64,000 nt of DNA, taken from the NCBI GenBank assembly GCA_035499295.1, contig DATJZG010000061.1, positions 4,316 to 68,315 on the forward strand. Direction: 5' to 3'. The position numbers and the translations under genes were made by a program. The DNA is from DATJZG01 sp035499295 (lineage in GTDB: Bacteria > Myxococcota > Myxococcia > Myxococcales > Anaeromyxobacteraceae). The notes under the pieces are model-generated. The model was not told the origin of the DNA. It ran no database searches and saw only the letters and a list, made by a program, of their open reading frames with translations. Below are positions 26,467 through 34,760 of the stretch, piece by piece (position 1 is the stretch's first letter; every line of letters begins with the position of its first letter).

Positions 26467-28557
26467 ATGCCCTTCGACCTCGCGACGCAGTTCGAGCCCA
26501 GAGGCGACCAGCCCCGAGCCATCGGCGAGCTGGTCGCCGGGCTCGGCCGCGGCGACCGCCACCAGGTGCTGCTCGGGGTCACCGGCTCCGGAAAGACCTT
26601 CACCATCGCCAACGTGGTGGCCCGGGTGCAGCGGCCGACCCTGGTGATCGCTCACAACAAGACGCTCGCGGCCCAGCTCTACGGGGAGTTCAAGGAGCTC
26701 TTCCCCACCGCCGCGGTGCACTACTTCGTGAGCTACTACGACTACTACCAGCCGGAGGCCTACGTCCCCTCGACCGACACCTACATCGAGAAGGACTCCT
26801 CCATCAACGACGAGATCGACCGGATGCGGCACGCGGCCACCCACGCGCTCCTCACCCGGAACGACGTCCTCATCGTCGCCTCGGTCTCCTGCATCTACGG
26901 CCTCGGCACCGCCGAGGCCTACTACGGGCTCCTGCAGCAGCTGGCGAGGGGACAGGAGTTCGTCCGCGATCGCTTCATCCGGTCCCTCATCGACATCCAG
27001 TACGAACGCAACGACACCGACTTCCACCGCGGCACCTTCCGGGTGCGGGGCGACACCATCGAGGTCTTCCCCCCCTACGAGGAGTCCAGGGCGGTGCGGC
27101 TCGAGTTCTTCGGGGACGTGGTGGAGCGCATCGCCGAGTTCGATCCCCTGCGCGGCACCGTCCTCGCCGAGCTCGACAAGGTCGCCATCTTCCCGAACAG
27201 CCACTACGTCTCCGCCCCCGAGGTGAGGCGCCGGGCCATCGAGGGGATCCGGGAGGAGCTCCGGCTGCGCCTCACCGAGCTCAAGGGCCACAACAAGCTC
27301 GTCGAGGCACAGCGGCTCGAGCAGCGGACCATGTTCGACCTGGAGATGCTCGAGCAGATGGGCTTCTGCACCGGCATCGAGAACTACTCGCGCTGGCTCT
27401 CCGGACGGAAGGCGGGGGAGCCGCCGCCGTGCCTGCTCGACTACTTCCCGAAGGACTGGCTCCTCGTGGTGGACGAGTCGCACCAGACCCTGCCGCAGGT
27501 GGGAGGCATGTACCACGGGGACCGGAACCGGAAGGAGACGCTCGTCGAGTACGGTTTCCGGCTCCCCTCGGCTCTCGACAACCGGCCCCTGCGCTTCGAG
27601 GAATTCGAGTCCCACGTGGGCCAGGCCATCTACGTGTCGGCCACCCCGGCGTCCTACGAGCTCGAGAAGGCCGGGGGGGTGGTGGTGGAGCAGATCATCC
27701 GCCCCACCGGTCTCACCGACCCGGAGGTCGAGGTGCGCCCGGTGGGCTCGCAGGTGGACGACCTCCTCGCCGAGATCCGGAAGCGGGCCGAGGCTGGAGA
27801 GCGGGTGCTCGTCACCACGCTCACCAAGCGCATGGCGGAGGACCTGACCGAGTACTACACCGACGTCGGGGTGCGCTGCCGCTACCTGCACTCGGACATC
27901 GACACCCTCGAACGCAGCGCCCTCATCCGCGACCTGCGCCGCGGGGAGTTCGACGCTCTCATCGGCATCAACCTGCTCCGGGAGGGGCTCGACCTGCCCG
28001 AGGTCTCGCTCGTCGCCATCCTCGATGCCGACAAGGAGGGATTCCTGCGCTCCGCCGTCTCGCTCGTCCAGACCATCGGGCGGGCCTCGCGCAACGTGGC
28101 CGGGAAGGTCATCCTCTACGCCGACTCCACCACCGACTCCATGCGCCGGGCCGTCTCCGAGACCGATCGCCGGCGCGAGATCCAGCGCCGCTACAACCTG
28201 GAGAACGGCATCACCCCGCAGACGGTGAAGCGCAACATCACCGACCTCTCCATGGCGGTGTACCAGGCGGACTACGTGACGGTGCCGCTCGCGGCCGAGG
28301 GCGCCGAGTACCAGAAGGAGCAGATCCCCGCCATCGTGGCCGAGCTGGAGGGGGAGATGCGGCGAGCGTCCGAGGCGCTGGAGTTCGAGAAGGCCGCCCA
28401 GCTGCGCGACCGCATCCTCTCGCTCCGGGACCTGGAGCTCGGGGTGACGCGGCGCGGGGCGGGGGCGAAGGGACTCCTCGGCAGCGGCGCCATGGCGGCG
28501 GCGGACGCGATGGGGAGGTCGGCGCAGCGGCGACCGCAGCGGCGCCGGAGGCGCTAG
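26467..28557 (+). CDS. uvrB: Excinuclease ABC subunit B
   Basis: Damage-verifying helicase-like subunit of nucleotide excision repair. The 696-aa protein has Walker A GVTGSGKT (37-44), the damage-inserting beta-hairpin region YYDYYQPEAYVPS, the DESH box, helicase motif VI (QTIGRASRN), and a C-terminal UVR motif (about 640-675) that binds UvrC. The last about 25 residues are Arg- and Ala-rich. uvrC follows after 28 nt, which is unusual, since uvr genes are usually scattered. uvrA is not in the window. Confidence 0.97.
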   Translation: MPFDLATQFEPRGDQPRAIGELVAGLGRGDRHQVLLGVTGSGKTFTIANVVARVQRPTLVIAHNKTLAAQLYGEFKELFPTAAVHYFVSYYDYYQPEAYVPSTDTYIEKDSSINDEIDRMRHAATHALLTRNDVLIVASVSCIYGLGTAEAYYGLLQQLARGQEFVRDRFIRSLIDIQYERNDTDFHRGTFRVRGDTIEVFPPYEESRAVRLEFFGDVVERIAEFDPLRGTVLAELDKVAIFPNSHYVSAPEVRRRAIEGIREELRLRLTELKGHNKLVEAQRLEQRTMFDLEMLEQMGFCTGIENYSRWLSGRKAGEPPPCLLDYFPKDWLLVVDESHQTLPQVGGMYHGDRNRKETLVEYGFRLPSALDNRPLRFEEFESHVGQAIYVSATPASYELEKAGGVVVEQIIRPTGLTDPEVEVRPVGSQVDDLLAEIRKRAEAGERVLVTTLTKRMAEDLTEYYTDVGVRCRYLHSDIDTLERSALIRDLRRGEFDALIGINLLREGLDLPEVSLVAILDADKEGFLRSAVSLVQTIGRASRNVAGKVILYADSTTDSMRRAVSETDRRREIQRRYNLENGITPQTVKRNITDLSMAVYQADYVTVPLAAEGAEYQKEQIPAIVAELEGEMRRASEALEFEKAAQLRDRILSLRDLELGVTRRGAGAKGLLGSGAMAAADAMGRSAQRRPQRRRRR

Positions 28558-28585
28558 GCGGGCGTAGGATGGGCCCCGTCTCTCC

Positions 28586-30658
28586 ATGGACGCCAAGCTG
28601 AAGAAGAAGCTCGACGAGCTCCCCGCCGAGCCCGGCTGCTACCTCATGCTCGACCGGGGGGGGAAGGTCGTCTACGTCGGCAAGGCGGCCTCGCTCCGCT
28701 CCCGGGTGCGCAGCTACTTCGACCGCGGCGGCGACGATCGCATCTTCGTGCCGCTCCTCGAGGACTTGCTCGGCGACTTGGAGGTGATCGTCACCCGCTC
28801 GGAGAAGGAGGCGATCCTCCTCGAGAACGAGCTCATCAAGAAGCACAAGCCGCGCTTCAACGTGCGTCTTCGCGACGACAAGGACTTCATCGTCCTGCGC
28901 CTCGACGAGCGCCACCCCTATCCCCGGCTGGAGGTGACCCGCGCCCGGCAGCGGAAGGAGGACGGGGCGCGGTACTTCGGGCCCTACTCGAGCGCCAGCT
29001 CCATCCGCGAGACCCTGCGCGTCGTCAACCGCTGGTTCCAGCTGCGCACCTGCAGCGATCACGTCTTCGACCACCGCAAGCGCCCCTGCATCCTCTACCA
29101 GATCCACCGCTGCCCGGCGCCCTGCGTATACGAAGTGCCCACCGCCGAGTACCAGGAGAGCGTGGAGGACGCCGTGGCCTTCCTGGAAGGGCGCGAGAGC
29201 GAGCTCGTCCCCCGCCTGCGCGAGCGCATGCGGAGCGCGGCCGCCACCCTCCGCTTCGAGGAGGCCGGCCGGCTCCGCGACCAGCTCCAGGCGGTCGAGC
29301 GGAGCCTGGAGAAACAGCGGGTGCTCATGGACGACCAGGCCGACCGGGACGTGGTGGGGCTCCACCGCGAGGGGCCCGACCTCGTCCTCCAGGTCCTCTC
29401 CATGCGCGGCGGCAAGCTCCAGGAGTCGCGCTCCTGGCCCTTCACCGGGCAGGAGTTTCCGGCGGAGGAGCTCGTCTCCTCCTTCCTCGGGCTCTACTAC
29501 GAGCGCACCCCTCCCCCCGAGGAGGTGCTCGTGCCGGTCCCGCCCTCGAACGCCGCCGCCCTCGAGGAGGTGCTGTCGGAGCGGCGGGGAAGGCGGGTCC
29601 GGATCGCCCTGCCGCAGCGAGGGGCGAAGCTCGACCTGCTCGAGGTGGCCCGGCGGAACGCCGAGCAGTCCTTCCGCGGCTGGCGCGAGGAGGGCGAGCG
29701 TCGGGAGGAGGCGCTCGCCGCCTTGACCCGCTCGCTCCACCTCGCCCGCGAGCCCCGCTGGATGGAGTGCTACGACATCTCCACCTTCCAGGGGGCCTTG
29801 GCGGTGGGCTCCGGGGTCTCGATGCGGGACGGGGAGCCCGACAAGGCAAACTACCGGCGCTACAAGGTCCGCGGGGTCCCGGGACAGGACGACTTCGCCA
29901 TGCTGCACGAGGTGGTCTCGCGCCGGCTCAAGCGGGCCATCGCCGAGGGCCTCTTCCCCGACCTCCTCGTCATCGACGGCGGGAAGGGGCAGCTGCAGGC
30001 GGCGCTCGCGGCCGCACACGACCTCGGCGTGGCCACCCGCCCGGCTCCCGGGAACCCGGGCGTGCCCTTCGTCGAGATGGTCTCGCTCGCCAAGAGCCGC
30101 TCGCTCGACCCGGGTTCGCTCGGCACCAGCCGGGTGGTGGGGCGGAGGGGGTCGCGAGGGGAGGGGCTGGCGGCGGCGGCGGAGAGGGCCGACCGCGGCT
30201 TCGTCGCCGAGGCGGCCCGGAGCCCGGAGCGCGTCTTCGTGCCAGGTCGCAAGGATCCCGTGGTCCTGCGGCAGAACTCGGCCGAGCTCTTCCTCCTCGT
30301 CCGGCTGCGGGACGAGGCGCACCGCTTCGCCATCGAGTTCCACCGGAAGCTGCGGCGCACCCGCAACCTCGAGTCGGTGCTGCTCGAGATTCCCGGGATT
30401 GGCGAGGGGCGGAGGAAGGGGCTCCTCCGCCACTTCGGGTCACTCCGGCGCGTCCGGGAGGCGACGGAGGAGGAGATCGCCCAGGCTCCCGGCTTCGGCC
30501 CGGCCCAGGCCCGCATGGTGCACGAGTTCTTCCACCGCCCCGACGGGCCGCCGGCGGCCGGGACGGCGGCGGAGGCCGAGCTCGACGCCACGCTCGCGCT
30601 CGAGGGCTCCGCCGGGGGTCCGGCCGAGGAGCCCGCGCCGCCGCGCCCGAAGGGGTAG
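28586..30658 (+). CDS. uvrC: Excinuclease ABC subunit C
   Basis: Dual-incision nuclease of excision repair. The 690-aa protein has a GIY-YIG domain (about 8-90; VYVGKAASLRSRV). A four-Cys Fe-S type cluster follows (C156, C168, C176, C180). A UVR motif (about 210-245) comes next, then the RNase H-like 5' nuclease with Asp in CYDIS, GQDDFAM and IDGGKGQ and the partner His in RDEAHRFA. The protein ends in tandem helix-hairpin-helix motifs (about 600-645). It is longer than the roughly 610-aa enteric form because of a linker near 510-545 and a C-terminal Pro/Ala tail. Confidence 0.97.
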   Translation: MDAKLKKKLDELPAEPGCYLMLDRGGKVVYVGKAASLRSRVRSYFDRGGDDRIFVPLLEDLLGDLEVIVTRSEKEAILLENELIKKHKPRFNVRLRDDKDFIVLRLDERHPYPRLEVTRARQRKEDGARYFGPYSSASSIRETLRVVNRWFQLRTCSDHVFDHRKRPCILYQIHRCPAPCVYEVPTAEYQESVEDAVAFLEGRESELVPRLRERMRSAAATLRFEEAGRLRDQLQAVERSLEKQRVLMDDQADRDVVGLHREGPDLVLQVLSMRGGKLQESRSWPFTGQEFPAEELVSSFLGLYYERTPPPEEVLVPVPPSNAAALEEVLSERRGRRVRIALPQRGAKLDLLEVARRNAEQSFRGWREEGERREEALAALTRSLHLAREPRWMECYDISTFQGALAVGSGVSMRDGEPDKANYRRYKVRGVPGQDDFAMLHEVVSRRLKRAIAEGLFPDLLVIDGGKGQLQAALAAAHDLGVATRPAPGNPGVPFVEMVSLAKSRSLDPGSLGTSRVVGRRGSRGEGLAAAAERADRGFVAEAARSPERVFVPGRKDPVVLRQNSAELFLLVRLRDEAHRFAIEFHRKLRRTRNLESVLLEIPGIGEGRRKGLLRHFGSLRRVREATEEEIAQAPGFGPAQARMVHEFFHRPDGPPAAGTAAEAELDATLALEGSAGGPAEEPAPPRPKG

Positions 30659-30700
30659 CGGGGGCACCGCTCGACGGCGCGCCGTGCTCGCGCGCGGACC

Positions 30701-30729
30701 TTGATCGCGCCCGAAAGGCGGCTTATCTA
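30701..30729 (+). promoter_or_regulatory. Predicted cysE promoter
   Basis: TTGATC (30701-30706), a 17-nt spacer and TATCTA (30724-30729). Transcription should begin near 30736, with AGGAG as a ribosome site before the ATG at 30755. Confidence 0.6.
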
Positions 30730-30754
30730 CGAGCCTCGCACAAGAGGAGCATCG

Positions 30755-31666
30755 ATGACCCCCACCGCCGACGTCGCCATCTCCCCCATCGTCGAGGAGC
30801 TGTGCCGGGAGGCGGCCCCCATCCTCGCCGGCCACCGGCGCATGGTGCTCCCCTCGCGCGAGCGGGTGATCCAGCTGGTGGAGGAGATCCGCTCGGCGTT
30901 CTTCCCGGGCTACTTCGGCGACGCGGACCTGCGAGCGGACACCCTCGCCTACTACATGGGCTCGACGCTCGACCGGGTGCTGCGCGGGCTCGAGGAGGAG
31001 GTGCGGCGCGCCATCGCCTTCTGCGAGAAGCACGACTTCGAGAGCTGCAGCCACTGCGCCGAGGTGGCGAAAGGCGTGGCCCGGCAGTTCGCCGCCCGGC
31101 TGCCGCCGGTGCGGCGCCTCGTCGCCTCCGACGTGGAGGCCGCCTACGAGGGGGACCCGGCGCTCAAGACCCGGGACGAGGCCATCTTCGCCTACCCCGG
31201 CATCTTCGCGGTGACGAACCAGCGCATCGCCCACGAGCTGCACGTGCTCGGGGTGCCGCTCATCCCCCGCATCATCACCGAGTACGCCCACACCCTCACC
31301 GGCATCGACATCCACCCCGGGGCCCGGATCGGCGAGCGCTTCTTCATCGACCACGGCACCGGCGTGGTGGTGGGCGAGACGAGCATCATCGGGAGCCGGG
31401 TGCGCATCTACCAGGGAGTGACCCTGGGCGCGAAGAGCTTCCCCCTCGACGAGCACGGAAACCCCATCAAGGGAGTCGACCGGCACCCGGTGGTGGAGGA
31501 CGAGGTCGTCATCTACTCCGGGGCCACCATCCTGGGGCGCATCGTCATCGGGAGGGGTTCCTCCATCGGCGGCAACGTCTGGGTGACGCGCCCGGTGCCC
31601 CCCGGCAGCCGCATCACCCAGGGAGAGGCCCGCGAGGAGCGCTGGGACAAGGGCGGCGGCATCTAG
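30755..31666 (+). CDS. cysE: Serine O-acetyltransferase
   Basis: Makes O-acetylserine for cysteine synthesis. The 303-aa protein has a helical N-terminal half (about 1-165). A left-handed beta-helix of hexapeptide repeats follows (about 190-285; IDIHPGARIGERFFIDHGTG, where His and Asp are catalytic). The C-terminus lacks the Ile-ended tail of enteric CysE, so it resembles the EpsC-type long family. The AGGAG-preceded ATG is chosen; an in-frame TTG at 30701 is the -35 box instead. The stop abuts a pyrophosphatase remnant. Confidence 0.9.
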   Translation: MTPTADVAISPIVEELCREAAPILAGHRRMVLPSRERVIQLVEEIRSAFFPGYFGDADLRADTLAYYMGSTLDRVLRGLEEEVRRAIAFCEKHDFESCSHCAEVAKGVARQFAARLPPVRRLVASDVEAAYEGDPALKTRDEAIFAYPGIFAVTNQRIAHELHVLGVPLIPRIITEYAHTLTGIDIHPGARIGERFFIDHGTGVVVGETSIIGSRVRIYQGVTLGAKSFPLDEHGNPIKGVDRHPVVEDEVVIYSGATILGRIVIGRGSSIGGNVWVTRPVPPGSRITQGEAREERWDKGGGI

Positions 31667-31668
31667 CG

Positions 31669-32096
31669 GCGCCCGCCAACTACCGCTTCGTCCCGCGAAC
31701 CTACCGTGACGACGGCGACCCGCTCGACCTCCTCGTCTACCCCCGGGAGCCCATCGCCCCATTCGCCATCATGCAGGCCAAGGTGATCGGGGGGATGCGC
31801 AGGCGCGACGACAGGGGGAGGACGACTAGCTCGTGGGGCCGAGCGCCGACGACCCCGAGTACGCCGACATCGCCGGAACCTCCGAGCCGCCGCAGCACCG
31901 CATGCGCGAACCGCGTCGCTTCCTCGAGGACGACGAGGCGCTCGAGAACGAGAAGGTGCGGGTGCGGGAGCCGCGCGGGCGCGAGGAGGCGCTCGAGGTG
32001 CTCCGGGCGTCCATTCGTCTCTGCGATCGCGACCGGGTCCGCCTCGGCGGGGCCGCGCTCCCTGGGCGCCACCGGCGGGCGAGGCGCGGCACCTAG
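31669..32096 (+). pseudogene. ppa: Decayed inorganic pyrophosphatase (ppa) remnant
   Basis: The frame from 31669 encodes PANYRFVPRTYRDDGDPLDL and following residues, the core of family-I soluble pyrophosphatase with its DGDPxD metal motif. At about 31820 homology moves to another frame (ADDPEYADI, EPPQHRMREPRRFLEDDEAL, REEALEVLRASI), which matches the family C-terminal half. The switch fits one lost G in a G-run. A TAG then sits where a conserved Lys (DDK) is expected. The N-terminal third (start to about YPANY) is absent, replaced by the cysE stop. With truncation, frameshift and stop together, this is not functional. It ends convergent with the receiver gene. Confidence 0.85.
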
Positions 32097-32479
32097 AGGC
32101 GCAGGGAGGCCTCCAGCACCCGCTCCAGTTCCTCGGGGCGGAAGGGCTTGTCGAGCCTGCGCTGCGGCAGCTGGGCGAGGAACTCGTGCGCCTCGTCGGT
32201 GTAGGCACCGCCCGTCATGAAGACCATGCGGCGGGCCAGCTTCGGGCGGCTGGTGCGCAGGGCGTCGTAGAGGTCCATCCCGCTCATCTGCGGCATCATC
32301 AGGTCGCAGATGATCCCGTCGAAGTCGGGGTCGGAGGCGAGGAGGTCGAGCGCCTTGGCCGCCGAGGCCACCACCGCCACCCGGTAGCGCTGGGCGAGGA
32401 GGCGCTCCATCGCCTTGCCCATGCGCGGCTCGTCGTCGACCACCAGGATGCGCGGTTTCGGCTCGCTCGGACCGCTCAT
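32093..32479 (-). CDS. Stand-alone response-regulator receiver (CheY-like)
   Basis: A 128-aa receiver domain only. It has the acidic pair D15-D16, phospho-acceptor Asp59 in ICDLMMP, the Thr switch in VFMTGG and Lys in LDKPF. No output domain is present, so it must act by protein contact. A good purine-rich ribosome site (GGAGGGAGAGG) precedes the ATG. Its stop overlaps the end of the ppa remnant by four bases. It is divergent from the FmdB-like gene, and the nearby GspE-type ATPase is a possible but unproven partner system. Confidence 0.92.
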   Translation of the reverse strand: MSGPSEPKPRILVVDDEPRMGKAMERLLAQRYRVAVVASAAKALDLLASDPDFDGIICDLMMPQMSGMDLYDALRTSRPKLARRMVFMTGGAYTDEAHEFLAQLPQRRLDKPFRPEELERVLEASLRL

Positions 32480-32613
32480 CGCCTCTCCCTCCGCCGGACC
32501 CGGGCCCAGGCAGGATGCCCTTCGAGCCATATCACGGGGGGAGGGAGGGGAGCGAGAGAGGGAAGGCGGGACGGGCGCCGAACCCTTTTCCCCTGGCCCG
32601 GCTCTCACCGCCG

Positions 32614-32811
32614 ATGCCCATCTTCGAGTACGCCTGCAAGAAATGCGACCGGGTCTTCGAGGAACTCGTCCTCCGGCGGTCGGACGAGGCGGCGGTGAGG
32701 TGCCCCTCCTGCCGGGGGCAGCGGATCGAGCGGGTGGTATCGCGCCCGGCCCGGACCGGCGGGGGGGACGCCGGCGGAAGGACCGGCCCCGGTTGCGGCC
32801 CGGTCGGCTGA
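32614..32811 (+). CDS. FmdB-family zinc-ribbon protein
   Basis: A 65-aa protein that begins MPIFEYACKKCDRVFEELVL and has two CxxC knuckles (CKKC and CPSC), the FmdB/CxxC regulatory domain. Members are thought to be small regulatory or metal-binding proteins; the role is unclear. The C-terminus is Gly-rich. I see no clear ribosome site. Confidence 0.85.
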   Translation: MPIFEYACKKCDRVFEELVLRRSDEAAVRCPSCRGQRIERVVSRPARTGGGDAGGRTGPGCGPVG

Positions 32812-32924
32812 GCGATCTAGCCTCCGCGCGGTCGCGCGGATGAAGGTTTCCTGACCACATGGGGACGGTCGGTGGGCGCGCCCTCGCGGCGGCGCGGCTC
32901 CCGCGATAGGATCGCTCTCGCTTC

Positions 32925-34760
32925 ATGACCGCCCATCGAGCGAGCGATTTCAACCTAGAGTTCGTCGCCGAGACCCTCCAGAAGAAGGGGGTATTGCGCG
33001 ACGACGACCGGCGCACCGCCCATGCCCGCGAGAACGTGCAGCGGACCAAGATGCTGCGCGAGCAGGCCGGGAAGGGGGGCCGGGCGCTCCGCCGCGCCGA
33101 CCTCTCGCCCATCGAGCTCTTGGCCTCGTTCGGCTTCCCGGACGCCCGCCACGAGTCCGAGGTGGTGGACGAGGACAAGGCCACCCAGGTGGTGGCCCAG
33201 GCGGTGGGAGTCACCTACCGGAAGATCGACCCGCTCAAGCTCGACGCCCAGCTCATCACCCGGACCCTGTCGCGCCCCTTCGCGCGCAAGCACGCGGTGT
33301 TGCCGCTCGAGCGTCGCAACGGCGCCCTGGTGGTGGCGGCAGCGAATCCCTTCGACCGCGAGCTCTTCGAGAATCTCCACGCCCTCACCGGGATGGCGAT
33401 CGAGATGGTGCTCTCCGCTCCGGCGGACATCCACCGGGCCATCGCCGAGGTCTACGGCTTCCGCGAGCAGATCCGCGAGGCGCAGACGCAGGTCACCACC
33501 GGCCCGGGCAGCGCGGGCCCGGACATCGGCAACCTGGAGCAGTTCGTCAACCTGACCGGGCTCGAGGCGCTCGAGGCCTCGAGCGAGCCGGTGGTGGCGG
33601 CCGTCGAATACCTGTTCCACTACGCCTTCGAGCAGCGGACGAGCGACATCCACGTGGAGCCGCGCCGGGAGGAGTCGATCATCCGGATGCGCATCGACGG
33701 GGTCCTGCACCCGGTGTACCGCATCCCCAAGGGCGTCCACGGAGCCATCGCCAACCGGCTCAAGATCATGAGCCGGCTCGACATCTCGGCCCGGCGCCCG
33801 CAGGACGGGCGCATCCGCACCGCCCGCGGCGACACCGAGATGGAGCTGCGAGTCTCCACCATTCCCACCGCCTTCGGCGACAAGATCGTGGTGCGGATCC
33901 TGGACCAGCAGGTCCTGGTGCGCGACCTCTCCGAGCTCGGCTTCATGAGCGACGAGCGCGAGCAGTTCGAGGGGTGGCTGGAGCGCCCCCACGGGATGGT
34001 GGTGGTGACCGGCCCCACCGGCTCCGGCAAGACCACCACCCTCTACTCGGCGCTGCAGGCGCTCGCCTCGCCGGAGATCAACATCGTCACCATCGAGGAT
34101 CCCATCGAGATGGTGCACGAGGACTTCAACCAGATCGCCGCCAACCCCAAGACCGGCACCGGGTTCGCCGAGGCCCTGCGCCACGTGCTGCGCCAGGACC
34201 CGGACGTGGTGATGGTGGGGGAGGTGCGCGACGCCGAGACCGCCACCCAGGCCGTCCAGGCGGCCCTCACCGGCCACCTGGTGCTCACCACCCTGCACAC
34301 CAGCGACACGGTGGGGGCGGTGGCGCGCCTGCGCGACCTCGGGGTGCCCGGCTTCCTCATCTCCGCCACGCTCACCGGGGTGGTGGCCCAGCGCCTCGTG
34401 CGGCAGGTGTGCCCGAGCTGCGCCGAGGACGTGCTCCTCACCGCCGACCAGGTGGCCGAGCTCGGGGTGCGCCACCCCGAGGACCACGCCGGGAAGCTCG
34501 TGGCCCGGCGCGGGGTGGGGTGCACCAAGTGCCGCTTCACCGGGTTCTTCGGCCGAACCGGGATCTTCGAGGTGCTGACGGTGAACGCGCGGTTGCGCCA
34601 CCTCATCGCCGAGGGGGCCACCCCCGAGGTGCTCGCCCGGACTGCCCGCCAGGACGGGCTCAGGCCGCTGCGCGAGCACGCCGTCTTCAAGGTCGCCTCC
34701 GGGCTCACCTCCTTCGAGGAAGCGATGCGCTCCACCGCCGACGCGGAGGGACGCGGGTGA
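32925..34760 (+). CDS. GspE/PilB-type secretion-pilus assembly ATPase
   Basis: A 611-aa hexameric motor ATPase. The N-terminal MshEN/T2SSE_N-like domain spans about 60-185 and the catalytic half 210-600. Visible motifs are Walker A GPTGSGKT (363-370), Asp box IEDPIE, Walker B-like DPDVVMVGEVRD, the His box HLVLTTLHT, and the zinc-binding tetracysteine C496/C499 and C533/C536. Such motors drive type II secretion or type IV pilus extension. No pilin, platform or secretin gene is adjacent, so its machine is encoded elsewhere or is unusual. Its stop overlaps the next gene, a Ycf46-like AAA+ ATPase, by GTGA. Confidence 0.9.
   Translation: MTAHRASDFNLEFVAETLQKKGVLRDDDRRTAHARENVQRTKMLREQAGKGGRALRRADLSPIELLASFGFPDARHESEVVDEDKATQVVAQAVGVTYRKIDPLKLDAQLITRTLSRPFARKHAVLPLERRNGALVVAAANPFDRELFENLHALTGMAIEMVLSAPADIHRAIAEVYGFREQIREAQTQVTTGPGSAGPDIGNLEQFVNLTGLEALEASSEPVVAAVEYLFHYAFEQRTSDIHVEPRREESIIRMRIDGVLHPVYRIPKGVHGAIANRLKIMSRLDISARRPQDGRIRTARGDTEMELRVSTIPTAFGDKIVVRILDQQVLVRDLSELGFMSDEREQFEGWLERPHGMVVVTGPTGSGKTTTLYSALQALASPEINIVTIEDPIEMVHEDFNQIAANPKTGTGFAEALRHVLRQDPDVVMVGEVRDAETATQAVQAALTGHLVLTTLHTSDTVGAVARLRDLGVPGFLISATLTGVVAQRLVRQVCPSCAEDVLLTADQVAELGVRHPEDHAGKLVARRGVGCTKCRFTGFFGRTGIFEVLTVNARLRHLIAEGATPEVLARTARQDGLRPLREHAVFKVASGLTSFEEAMRSTADAEGRG

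Noticed and set aside
30701..30703. TTG as a start codon for cysE
   Set aside because: It is the first base of a good -35 box (TTGATC-N17-TATCTA). The ATG at 30755 has AGGAG and the conserved N-terminus.
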